Positions 8,031 through 14,376 of a stretch of DNA of 14,376 nt are shown piece after piece. A program made the position numbers and the translations under genes. Below the pieces are notes generated by a model, which did no database searches, had not been told where the DNA came from, and worked only from the letters and a program-made list of their open reading frames with translations. Position 1 is the stretch's first letter. Every line of letters starts with the position of its first letter. Origin of the DNA: an uncultured bacterium (GTDB taxonomy: Bacteria > Bacillota > Clostridia > Lachnospirales > Lachnospiraceae); the NCBI GenBank assembly GCA_947088515.1, contig CAMUHA010000076.1:1-14376 (forward strand). Reading direction: 5' to 3'.

Positions 8031-8900
8031 ATGAGGGCGGGCAAATTTGAAAAAAAATTTGGAAAATATGCGATAAAGAATTTATCAATGGTGTTGATAA
8101 TATGTTATGTGTTTGGGTATTTATTCCAGTGGATGTATCCCAATATGCTTCCCTTTCTTTACCTGAATCCATATGAGATTATATTTCATGGTCAGGTATG
8201 GCGGCTGTTTACATGGCTTATTATCCCGCCTTCCAGTTTTGATTTTTTTACTCTTTTGATGTTGTATTTTTACTATTCGTTGGGAACCACATTAGAGAGA
8301 ACCTGGGGGACCTACCGGTATAATGTATATATTTTCTCAGGAATGTTGTTTACCATATTGGGAGCGTTTCTTCTGTTTGCATATTCTGTGATTTTATATA
8401 AAGAAGATGGGCTTGCCATGTGGGGGGCTTATATGGGGATGTTTTCCCCGGCGTCCATGTTCAGTACCTATTATGTGAACATGTCCATTTACCTTGCATT
8501 TGCTTCCACTTATCCTAATATGCAGCTGCTGCTGTTTTTCTTTATACCTGTAAAAATTAAGGCGCTTGCTATTATTTATGGTGCGCTGCTTGCCTATCAG
8601 TTTGTGACAGGGCCGGTTGCCGTCAAGTTTGTAATTGGCGCATCTCTCATGAACTTTATTATCTTTTTTGTTACAGGCAGGGGAAAAGTCCATATGACCC
8701 CAAGACAGGCAAAACGTCAGTATGAATTCCGTCGGGAAGTAAAGAGGACAACAATGTCCACAAGGCATAAATGCGCGATCTGTGGAAGAACGGAGGAAAC
8801 CAACCCGGAGCTTGAATTCCGGTTTTGCTCTAAGTGCGAAGGAAATTATGAATATTGCCAGGACCATATTTTTACCCATACCCATGTAAAGGGTAAGTAG
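8031..8900 (+). CDS. Rhomboid-fold membrane protein without catalytic residues, with a C-terminal zinc-finger-like tail
   Basis: The 289-residue polytopic protein has about six hydrophobic segments (near 16-36, 70-88, 98-122, 132-158, 163-185 and 192-215). GQVWRLFTW (54-62) and YPNMQLLLFFFIPVKIK (161-177) are typical of rhomboid intramembrane proteases. Aligning back from YP places S145-T146-Y147-Y148 where GxSG, with the catalytic serine, should be. The last helix (GASLMNFIIFF, 203-213) has no histidine where the catalytic dyad needs one. It is therefore probably a pseudoprotease, like iRhoms or Derlins in principle. A basic stretch (223-246) leads to a likely cytosolic tail with C248-x2-C251, C266-x2-C269, C276, H279, H283 and H285, enough ligands for two zinc ions in a cross-brace. 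The start follows GGAGGTG (8019-8025) by 5 nt. It is first in an operon; the next ATG is 9 nt after its stop. Confidence 0.85.
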   Translation: MRAGKFEKKFGKYAIKNLSMVLIICYVFGYLFQWMYPNMLPFLYLNPYEIIFHGQVWRLFTWLIIPPSSFDFFTLLMLYFYYSLGTTLERTWGTYRYNVYIFSGMLFTILGAFLLFAYSVILYKEDGLAMWGAYMGMFSPASMFSTYYVNMSIYLAFASTYPNMQLLLFFFIPVKIKALAIIYGALLAYQFVTGPVAVKFVIGASLMNFIIFFVTGRGKVHMTPRQAKRQYEFRREVKRTTMSTRHKCAICGRTEETNPELEFRFCSKCEGNYEYCQDHIFTHTHVKGK

Positions 8901-8909
8901 GAGGGCTGC

Positions 8910-9662
8910 ATGGAAGAAAATAAGGAGATTTTATTTGCCAGAACCCTTGAAGGGGTAAAGAAGCTGGCAAAAGAGCAGGGGAATTGTATATCTGACAAAC
9001 AGATAAGGGAGGCTTTTGCAGAGTTATCTCTTTCAGAAGAACAGTTAACGCTTGTGTTTGATTACCTGAAAAAGCATAGGATAGGCATTGGACAGCCTGC
9101 GGATTTGGATGAGTATTTGTCAGAAGAAGAGACAAACTATCTGGAAGAATATCAAAAGTCATTTTCAGGGAAAGATGCGGTAAGCAATGGGGAGAGGGAA
9201 GCAGTTTTGCTCTCTGCAATGGCAGGGGAAAAGGCAGCCCAGGAGAAGCTGATTCACCTGTTTTTGCCCCAAGTGATGGAAATTGCCAAACTCTATACAG
9301 GGCAGGGCGTATATCTGGAGGATTTGATTGGGGAAGGAAATCTTGCGCTTTCGGCGGGAGCTGCTATGCTGGGATGTGCGGAAGATATAAAGGATGCAGA
9401 AGGAATGCTGGTGAGAATGATTATGGACGCCATGGAAGAGAGCATTGATGAAAACCGGCAGGAGATGGATAAAGATAAGAAAATTTTATCCCGTGTAAAT
9501 AAGGTGGCAGCAGGCGCAAAGGAACTTGCCAGAGAACTGAAAAGAAAAGTGACAATAGAAGAGCTGGCCGAGGAGACAGGTATTTCCCTACAGGAAATAA
9601 GCGACGCTATGCGTATGAGTGGGTTTGCCATTGAGGATTTGGAAGGTTCAAACACGCGCTAG
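8910..9662 (+). CDS. Degenerate sigma-70-like protein lacking region 4
   Basis: The 250-residue protein has the order of a primary sigma factor but is cut down. Residues 8-60 resemble region 1.1 (EQGNCISDKQIREAFAELS, LVFDYLKKHRIGI). Residues 112-150 resemble regions 2.1-2.2 (LIHLFLPQVMEIAKLYTGQG, DLIGEGNLAL at 138-147), the helices that grip the beta' clamp of RNA polymerase. Residues 195-238 resemble region 3.0 (NKVAAGAKELARELKRKVTI, ELAEETGISLQEISDAMRMS). Where regions 2.3-2.4 should melt and read the -10, the sequence is unlike a sigma factor, and the whole protein contains no tryptophan. Region 4 is absent. It may bind core polymerase as a modulator rather than direct initiation (inference). 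A strong ribosome binding site, AGGAGGG, overlaps the end of the rhomboid-like gene. The next gene starts 20 nt on. Confidence 0.8.
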   Translation: MEENKEILFARTLEGVKKLAKEQGNCISDKQIREAFAELSLSEEQLTLVFDYLKKHRIGIGQPADLDEYLSEEETNYLEEYQKSFSGKDAVSNGEREAVLLSAMAGEKAAQEKLIHLFLPQVMEIAKLYTGQGVYLEDLIGEGNLALSAGAAMLGCAEDIKDAEGMLVRMIMDAMEESIDENRQEMDKDKKILSRVNKVAAGAKELARELKRKVTIEELAEETGISLQEISDAMRMSGFAIEDLEGSNTR

Positions 9663-9682
9663 GGAAGGCATGGGGATATTAC

Positions 9683-10108
9683 ATGAAGATGACTTATTAC
9701 GATGACTTTAAGTATGTGCTGACAGATGTGGGCAATGTTTATCTTGGGGCAGGTTTTTCCTATGAAGAGCTTTTGTCCCATGAAATGGTGCCGTTTAAGC
9801 TTAAAGCAATCATCAGCCAGTATATTTTAAAAGAATTTTCCGCGGATACTACCTTAGAGAGCCAGTTTTATTATCTGGAGGAAAATACATTTCTTTATCA
9901 GGTTTTTGCCCAGCTGAAGATTCGTGTGAAAGCACAGGTGCCGGAAGAAAAAAAGAAACCTTCCGGAAAGGTGCAGACATTATACAAAGAAAGCTTTTAT
10001 TCCCTGCAGGACCTTGCAGGGATGAACCTTGCAGAAAAAAAGGCATCAGGTATGATTATCAGGGAAGTTATTATATCAAAATTAGGGATGATGGCTTTTA
10101 ATATATAA
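9683..10108 (+). CDS. Uncharacterised 141-residue protein
   Basis: I do not recognise this protein. It starts KMTYYDDFKYVLTDVGNVYL, has no signal peptide, membrane segment, cysteine or zinc motif, and looks like a soluble mixed alpha/beta protein. A Lys-rich linker near 88-95 (PEEKKKPS) separates an N-terminal part (1-87) from a short C-terminal part (96-141). The ATG at 9683 has GGGG (9672-9675) 7 nt upstream; the ATG at 9689 is an alternative two codons later. The gene lies 20 nt behind the sigma-like gene on the same strand with no terminator between, so it is very probably in the same operon. It is the last gene before the A/T-rich promoter region at 10107-10163. Confidence 0.75.
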   Translation: MKMTYYDDFKYVLTDVGNVYLGAGFSYEELLSHEMVPFKLKAIISQYILKEFSADTTLESQFYYLEENTFLYQVFAQLKIRVKAQVPEEKKKPSGKVQTLYKESFYSLQDLAGMNLAEKKASGMIIREVIISKLGMMAFNI

Positions 10109-10163
10109 AAAATCTAAAAATTTTAAAATAATACTTGCAAAATTAAAAAAGCCTTGCTATAAT
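10107..10163 (+). promoter_or_regulatory. Strong sigma-A promoter with UP-like element
   Basis: TTGCAA (10135-10140) and a perfect TATAAT (10158-10163) are separated by 17 bp, and TGC at 10155-10157 makes an extended -10. The 28 bp upstream (10107-10134) are almost pure A/T with A and T tracts, like an UP element. This is the best promoter in the window. Transcription should start near 10170. Confidence 0.85.
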
Positions 10164-10169
10164 AATAAA

Positions 10170-10196
10170 TGTAATCGAACAGAATGTTTGACTACA
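10170..10196. repeat. 27-bp imperfect dyad at the transcription start
   Basis: TGTAATCGAACA and TGTTTGACTACA are inverted repeats matching at 10 of 12 positions around GAA. Placed at +1 of a strong promoter, the dyad could be an operator for a repressor as well as the 5' hairpin of the RNA. Confidence 0.6.
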
Positions 10197-10227
10197 TTGG
10201 ATTCCGGTAAAATTCCCCTTTTACACT

Positions 10228-10269
10228 GGGCGGGTTGGAGATTTTTGTTTCCACCCGCCCTTTTATTTT
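10228..10269 (+). terminator. Intrinsic terminator downstream of the strong promoter
   Basis: GGGCGGGT (10228-10235) pairs with ACCCGCCC (10253-10260), and the stem can be lengthened past one bulged T by GGAGA/TTTCC. TTTTATTTT follows at once (10261-10269). It ends the short transcript begun near 10170 and also serves as the only visible terminator of the 8031-10108 operon. Confidence 0.92.
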
Positions 10270-10367
10270 AAGTAAAGACAGGGAATACTGTATGAAACCA
10301 AGAGACAAAAGATTTACAGCAATAAAATTCAATTTTTAAGAAAAGGAAAGGAGAGGGTAACACGCAT

Positions 10368-13295
10368 ATGCAACAGCAGATAGAAAATATGGATGCTTAT
10401 CAGATACTTGAAAAGAGAACAATCAGTGACTTAAATTCTGAAGGATATATCCTAAAACACAAGAGGACAGGGGCTTCCATAACATTATTACTTAATGATG
10501 ATGAAAACAAGGTGTTTTACATTGGCTTTAAGACGCCGCCCCAAAACAGCACAGGTGTTGCGCATATTTTGGAACATTCGGTTCTGTGCGGGTCAAAAAA
10601 CTTCCCGGTTAAGGATCCTTTTGTTGAACTTGTGAAAGGTTCCCTGAATACTTTCTTAAATGCCATGACGTACCCGGATAAAACGGTGTACCCGGTGGCC
10701 AGCTGTAATGACAAGGATTTTAAAAATCTGGTGCATGTTTATCTGGATGCGGTTTTATATCCCAACATTTATAAGGAAGAGAAGATTTTCCGGCAGGAAG
10801 GCTGGCATTATGAGATGGAAAATCCAGAGGATGATCTTGTCATTAACGGCGTTGTATACAATGAAATGAAAGGTGTATTTTCCTCTCCGGACGATGTGAC
10901 GGAGATGGAAATTATGAAATCCCTTTATCCGGATACCGTCTATGGAAAGGAATACGGCGGCGACCCGGAAGTAATTCCGGAGCTGTCCTATGAAGAATTT
11001 CTTGAGTTTCACAAGAGATACTATCATCCTTCCAACAGCTATATTTATTTTTATGGAAATATGGATGCAAAGGAGTATCTTGATTTTTTGGACAGGGAGT
11101 ATCTGTCTTCATTTGATGAAATAAAAGTAGATTCCCAGATAGGAGTACAAAAGCCCTTTAAGGAGCCAAGGGACCTGGTTAAGGAATATCCAATCATGGA
11201 AGATGACTCTGTTAAGGAAAGCACCTATCTGACTTACAATATTTCTATGGGAAACTGTCTTGACAAAAAGCTTTATATTGCAATGGATGTGCTGGACTAT
11301 GCGCTTTGTTCCGCGCCTGGAGCGCCCATAAAACAGGCTCTGATTGATAAGGGAATTGGAAAAGATGTATATAGTACGGTAGAGAATGATATCTACCAGC
11401 CTTATTTTTCCATAACAGCAAAGGATGCGGAAGGGGACCAGAAAGAAGAATTCATTGCAACCATTGAACAGGAGCTTTCCGTTGCGGCAGAAAAGGGACT
11501 GGACCAAAAGGCTCTTGCGGCAGCGATTAATATTTTTGAATTTAAATACAGAGAGGCAGACTTTGGATCGTTCCCAAGAGGTTTGATGCTGGGACTGCAG
11601 GCATTGGACAGCTGGCTGTATGACAAGAATGCACCCTTTATGCACATTGAAGCAAATGACACGTTTGCAGAGCTTAAGGCGTTAATTGACAAAGGGTATT
11701 TTGAGGGACTTATCAGGGATTATATGCTAAGTAACCCTCATAAGACCATTGTGACGGTAAAGCCTGTACCAGGTCTTACCACCCGGAAGGATGCAGCTCT
11801 CTCTCAAAAGCTGCAGGAATATAAAAAGACTCTTACTGCGGAAGAAATACAGAAAATCGTTGATGATACCCATGCTTTAAGAGCCTGGCAGGAAGAGCCT
11901 GATAAAGAAGAGGATTTGAGAAAAATTCCTCTTCTTGACAGAAAGGACATCAAAAAAGAGGCAACGGGCTATATTAATGAAGTGAAAAAGGCGGGGGATA
12001 CCACCGTTCTTTTCCATGATATTTTTACCAATGGCATCGGCTATTTAAGTCTGGTTTTTGATTTGGGAAAAGTACCTGCAGAACTGTTCCCTTATGTGGG
12101 AATCTTAAAATCTATGCTGATGATGGTTGATACAGAAAATTACCGTTATGGAGAGCTATTTAATGAAGTGAATATTCATACAGGCGGTCTTAAGGCAGTG
12201 GTAAACACTTATGTCAGCGCTGCGGATATGAAGAAGTATAAAGTGACCATGGAAATCTGTACCAAGGCCCTTTATGAGAAAAGGGACAAGGCGCTGGAAC
12301 TGATGAAAGAAATTATACTCACCTCCCGCTTTGACGATACCAAACGATTGTATGAAGTAATTGCAGAAACCAAATCCAGAATGCAGGCGGTGATGACAAG
12401 TGCGGGACATTCCCTTTCCTCTTTGCGAGCGCTGGCATATTTTTCGCCTACAGCAGCTGTTTCAGAGCAGATAAGCGGTATACCCCAGTACAGACTTTTG
12501 GAAGATTTGACAACCAATTTTGACCAAAAGAAGGAGGAACTGTCAGCAATATTAAACAAACTGGTTAAATGTATTTTCCGGCCGGAAAATCTGATGGTGG
12601 ATTTCACTGCCAGCAAAGAGGCATATGCGGGACTGGAGCAGGCAGTTGAAAGCTTTAAGGCTGATTTATTTAACGGACAGATAGAAGGAGAAGGCTTTTT
12701 ACCAGAACCGGTTAAGAAAAACGAAGGATTTATGACAGCAGGTCAGGTGCAGTTTGTGTGCCGGGCAGGAAGCTTTATTGATAAAGGACTGCCATATACG
12801 GGAGCGTTAAGGGTTCTCAAGGTAATGATGGGATATGATTATCTCTGGAACCAGCTTCGGGTAAAAGGCGGCGCTTATGGCTGCATGTGCGGCTTCTTCA
12901 GAAATGGAGATGGGTATTTTGTATCTTACAGAGACCCGCATCTTACCAGAACCATTGATGTCTATGAACAGGCGGCGGACTATATTAAAAATATTTCTCT
13001 GGATGAACGTACAGTGACACAGTTTATTATTGGCGCGGTCAGTGACCTTGATATTCCAAAGACACCTGCCATGAAAGGGGTCTTTTCTCTGGGGGGATAC
13101 CTTACAGGGCTGTCTGAAGAAAAACTGCAGAAAGAAAGGGATGAACTGCTTGCCACTACGTCAGACACCATAAGAGGGCTTTCGGAATATGTGCGGGCGC
13201 TTATGGACAATGAATGCTTATGTGTAGTTGGAAATGGAGAAAAAATTAAAGAAAACAGTGAAGTTTTTATGAAAGTGGAGCAGCTTTTCCATTAA
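10368..13295 (+). CDS. M16C zinc metallopeptidase (presequence-protease/insulinase type)
   Basis: This 975-residue peptidase belongs to the inverted-motif M16 family, subfamily C, whose members degrade unstructured peptides inside a closed chamber made of two halves. The zinc motif HxxEH is intact: H66, E69 and H70 in GVAHILEHSVLCGS. The third zinc ligand is E166 in VVYNEMKGVFSSPDD, 100 residues after the first His, the spacing I recall for PreP. The C-terminal half keeps the substrate-contacting Arg/Tyr region (R831 and Y837 in LRVKGGAYG). The length is normal for the subfamily. There is no signal peptide, so it probably works in the cytosol on peptides. The ATG at 10368 follows AAGGAGAGGG (10348-10357) by 10 nt. 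No good promoter lies between the terminator at 10269 and this start, so it may depend on read-through or on a weak promoter that I cannot identify. Confidence 0.95.
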   Translation: MQQQIENMDAYQILEKRTISDLNSEGYILKHKRTGASITLLLNDDENKVFYIGFKTPPQNSTGVAHILEHSVLCGSKNFPVKDPFVELVKGSLNTFLNAMTYPDKTVYPVASCNDKDFKNLVHVYLDAVLYPNIYKEEKIFRQEGWHYEMENPEDDLVINGVVYNEMKGVFSSPDDVTEMEIMKSLYPDTVYGKEYGGDPEVIPELSYEEFLEFHKRYYHPSNSYIYFYGNMDAKEYLDFLDREYLSSFDEIKVDSQIGVQKPFKEPRDLVKEYPIMEDDSVKESTYLTYNISMGNCLDKKLYIAMDVLDYALCSAPGAPIKQALIDKGIGKDVYSTVENDIYQPYFSITAKDAEGDQKEEFIATIEQELSVAAEKGLDQKALAAAINIFEFKYREADFGSFPRGLMLGLQALDSWLYDKNAPFMHIEANDTFAELKALIDKGYFEGLIRDYMLSNPHKTIVTVKPVPGLTTRKDAALSQKLQEYKKTLTAEEIQKIVDDTHALRAWQEEPDKEEDLRKIPLLDRKDIKKEATGYINEVKKAGDTTVLFHDIFTNGIGYLSLVFDLGKVPAELFPYVGILKSMLMMVDTENYRYGELFNEVNIHTGGLKAVVNTYVSAADMKKYKVTMEICTKALYEKRDKALELMKEIILTSRFDDTKRLYEVIAETKSRMQAVMTSAGHSLSSLRALAYFSPTAAVSEQISGIPQYRLLEDLTTNFDQKKEELSAILNKLVKCIFRPENLMVDFTASKEAYAGLEQAVESFKADLFNGQIEGEGFLPEPVKKNEGFMTAGQVQFVCRAGSFIDKGLPYTGALRVLKVMMGYDYLWNQLRVKGGAYGCMCGFFRNGDGYFVSYRDPHLTRTIDVYEQAADYIKNISLDERTVTQFIIGAVSDLDIPKTPAMKGVFSLGGYLTGLSEEKLQKERDELLATTSDTIRGLSEYVRALMDNECLCVVGNGEKIKENSEVFMKVEQLFH

Positions 13296-13519
13296 CCTTC
13301 AATAGGCGGGGCCGGGCGGATATGCCAATATCCGCAGGCTCCTGCCATAAAGGAGGATGACTTTAGGAATTTTTGGTTTAAAATAAGATAATTTCCATAA
13401 AAGATGGCGGATTTATCCGTATCTGTATTATAAAGAAAACATTCCCGTAAAGATGCCGGGAATGGAGACTTGTGGCCGGATGAGAAAAACAGGGCCGGAA
13501 AGTACAGGGAGGAAATGCC
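13296..13519 (+). other. Intergenic region with small dyads, leader of the DUF4349 gene
   Basis: The stretch holds a 7-bp stem (GCGGATA 13316-13322 / TATCCGC 13329-13335) without a T-tract and a shorter palindrome of the same kind, CGGATttATCCG, at 13408-13419. An 8-bp stem follows (CATTCCCG 13440-13447 / CGGGAATG 13457-13464). No convincing terminator for the M16C gene is visible. TTGGTT (13374-13379) with CATAAA 17 bp downstream (13397-13402) is a possible but weak promoter. Confidence 0.4.
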
Positions 13520-14376
13520 ATGAAAAAGAGAAAAGAGAAATTAAAAACAGTATCAGTTCTGGTTTTGTGTGGGTTGTTGCTTTCAGGCTGCGGCGCTTCG
13601 GGAAATGCGGCGAAAAGCAGCCCAAAGGAAGAATTTGCCGTGTCAGAAGAAAAAGCCAGTGACACGGCCGCAGCAGGCGGCGCTTTTTTGTCTGACGGGA
13701 TGAGTGATGACGTTATTGCTGACTCCAGCAGTCAGGAGATGGACGGCGGGGAAAGTGGCGCCGCAAAGGCGCCGGAAATGCAGAACGTTGAGCGTAAGCT
13801 GATTAAAAATGTAAACATGGAAGTAGAAACGGAAACCTTTGACAGTCTTTTGGCAGCTATTTTGGAAAAGACCAAAACTTCTGGCGGATACATAGAGGAA
13901 AGCTATACCTATAATGGAAGCAGCTACTATGGAAACAGCAGGAGAAATGCAAGTCTTTCGATTCGGATTCCGGCAGAGAGGCTGGAGGAGTTTTTAACAG
14001 CAGTATCGGATGTTTCCAATGTAATCAGCCGCAATGACAGTGTGACGGATGTGACTTTACAGTATGTGGACCTGGATAGTCATAAAAAGGTACTGCAGGC
14101 AGAACAGGAACGTCTCATTGCGCTTTTAAATGAGGCGGAAACCATAGAAGACATTATCAGCCTGGAAAGCCGGCTTTCAGAGGTCCGGTACCAGATAGAA
14201 AGTATGGAATCCCAGCTGCGCACCATGGATAATCAGGTTTCCTACAGCACTGTTTATCTGAATATCAATGAAGTGGCAAAACTAACGCCAGTCAAAGAAC
14301 AGAGTGTAGGAGAAAAAATTGCCACAGGCTTTAAGAGGAGCCTTTCTGATATCGGAACGGGGCTTGCGGACTTTGG
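13520..14376 (+). CDS. DUF4349 lipoprotein (3' end outside the window)
   Basis: The frame runs open from the ATG at 13520 to the right edge (285 codons seen). AGGGAGG (13506-13512) lies 7 nt upstream and fixes the start. A basic N-terminus (MKKRKEKLK), a hydrophobic stretch and a lipobox LSGC (C24) mark it as a lipoprotein exported and anchored to the outer face of the membrane. A low-complexity Ser/Gly/Ala/Asp/Glu linker (25-88) leads to the DUF4349 domain, beginning at VERKLIKNVNMEVET (90-104). SLSIRIPAERLEEFLTAV (145-162) and YVDLDSHKKVLQAEQERL (182-199) fit that family. A coiled coil spans about 187-238. DUF4349 proteins normally end in a membrane helix, which would lie just past the edge. 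The role of the family is not established. It is separated from the M16C gene by 224 nt. Confidence 0.88.
   Translation, partial: MKKRKEKLKTVSVLVLCGLLLSGCGASGNAAKSSPKEEFAVSEEKASDTAAAGGAFLSDGMSDDVIADSSSQEMDGGESGAAKAPEMQNVERKLIKNVNMEVETETFDSLLAAILEKTKTSGGYIEESYTYNGSSYYGNSRRNASLSIRIPAERLEEFLTAVSDVSNVISRNDSVTDVTLQYVDLDSHKKVLQAEQERLIALLNEAETIEDIISLESRLSEVRYQIESMESQLRTMDNQVSYSTVYLNINEVAKLTPVKEQSVGEKIATGFKRSLSDIGTGLADF

Larger units (their letters stand above)
10170..10269 (+). ncRNA. Candidate short structured transcript or terminator-type leader
   Basis: From the predicted start near 10170 to the end of the terminator T-tract is about 100 nt, with three hairpins in a row. The first pairs 10170-10181 with 10185-10196 (12 positions with one mismatch and one G-U, 3-nt loop). 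The second pairs GTAAAA (10207-10212) with TTTTAC (10219-10224) around TTCCCC. The third is the terminator at 10228-10260. No start codon with a ribosome binding site lies inside. I do not recognise a known RNA family; it does not show the SRP RNA, tmRNA or T-box signatures. It is either a free-standing small RNA or a leader that controls read-through into the M16C peptidase gene. Confidence 0.5.

Noticed and set aside
8394..8885. Minus-strand frame of 163 codons opposite the rhomboid-like gene
   Set aside because: It lies wholly antisense to a gene with a good promoter, ribosome binding site and recognisable motifs, and shows no family features of its own.
10177..10191. LexA-like box, CGAAC then GTTTG
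   Set aside because: The Firmicutes LexA site needs four bases between GAAC and GTT(C/T); here there are five, and the larger 27-bp dyad explains the symmetry better.
10170..10269. Known RNA family (SRP RNA, tmRNA, T-box or 6S)
   Set aside because: The SRP tetraloop/GGAAGCAG core, the tmRNA tag frame, the T-box GGTGG element and the 6S length and bubble are all absent.
11109..11645. Minus-strand frame of 178 codons inside the M16C gene
   Set aside because: It is antisense to a conserved peptidase, has no family features and reads as a composition shadow.
13349..13384. Short reading frame behind a perfect AAAGGAGG, starting with the ATG at 13357
   Set aside because: The ATG touches the Shine-Dalgarno with no spacing and the frame stops after nine codons; no better-spaced start opens a frame.
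13431..13464. Minus-strand terminator (8-bp stem followed on the minus strand by TTTTCTTT)
   Set aside because: No minus-strand gene lies to the right of it within the window; the DUF4349 gene runs on the plus strand, so I treat it only as a leader hairpin.
13453..13662. Plus-strand frame of 69 codons overlapping the start of the DUF4349 gene
   Set aside because: It has no ribosome binding site and overlaps, in another frame, the clear lipoprotein signal peptide.
1..14376. Mobile elements, CRISPR array, tRNA or rRNA genes
   Set aside because: I saw no transposase or integrase, no regularly spaced direct repeats and no tRNA or rRNA signature on either strand.

Overview
The window looks like a chromosomal segment of a low-GC, anaerobic Gram-positive bacterium of the class Clostridia, most likely the family Lachnospiraceae. 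This rests on a PolC-type replicative polymerase (a Firmicutes marker), a DUF4317 protein, a giant oxygen-sensitive type of acyl-CoA dehydratase activase, a DUF4349 lipoprotein, and GGAGG-type ribosome binding sites with sigma-A-type promoters. I see no insertion sequence, phage gene, CRISPR array, tRNA or rRNA. The genus assignment is inference.

Layout. Positions 2-2266 (+) hold the C-terminal half of PolC, cut by the left edge. Converging on it is a minus-strand operon (7760 to 2344): a 1417-residue double-ATPase activase followed two bases later by a DUF4317 protein, ending in a hairpin/T-tract terminator at 2297-2329. A divergent intergenic region (7761-8030) carries a good sigma-A promoter for each direction, with an inverted repeat at the predicted start point of the minus-strand transcript.

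A compact plus-strand operon (8031-10108) follows: a rhomboid-fold membrane protein that has lost the catalytic serine and histidine and gained a Cys/His-rich zinc-finger-like tail; a degenerate sigma-70-like protein that keeps regions 1.1, 2.1-2.2 and 3 but lacks the DNA-reading parts; and a small protein I do not recognise. This trio is the best candidate for an undescribed system: a membrane pseudoprotease beside a sigma-like protein that may touch RNA polymerase without recognising a promoter.

Next comes a very strong-looking promoter (A/T-rich upstream element, TTGCAA, 17 bp, extended -10 TATAAT) that drives only about 100 nt before an intrinsic terminator, with two more hairpins in between. 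It is either a small RNA or a terminator-type leader for the gene behind it, an M16C (PreP/insulinase-type) zinc peptidase at 10368-13295. The window ends in a DUF4349 lipoprotein (13520 onward), cut by the right edge, behind a leader with a hairpin.

How the genes work together is mostly inference. The activase and DUF4317 protein are very probably co-transcribed and translationally coupled. The rhomboid-like, sigma-like and 141-residue proteins very probably share one transcript.
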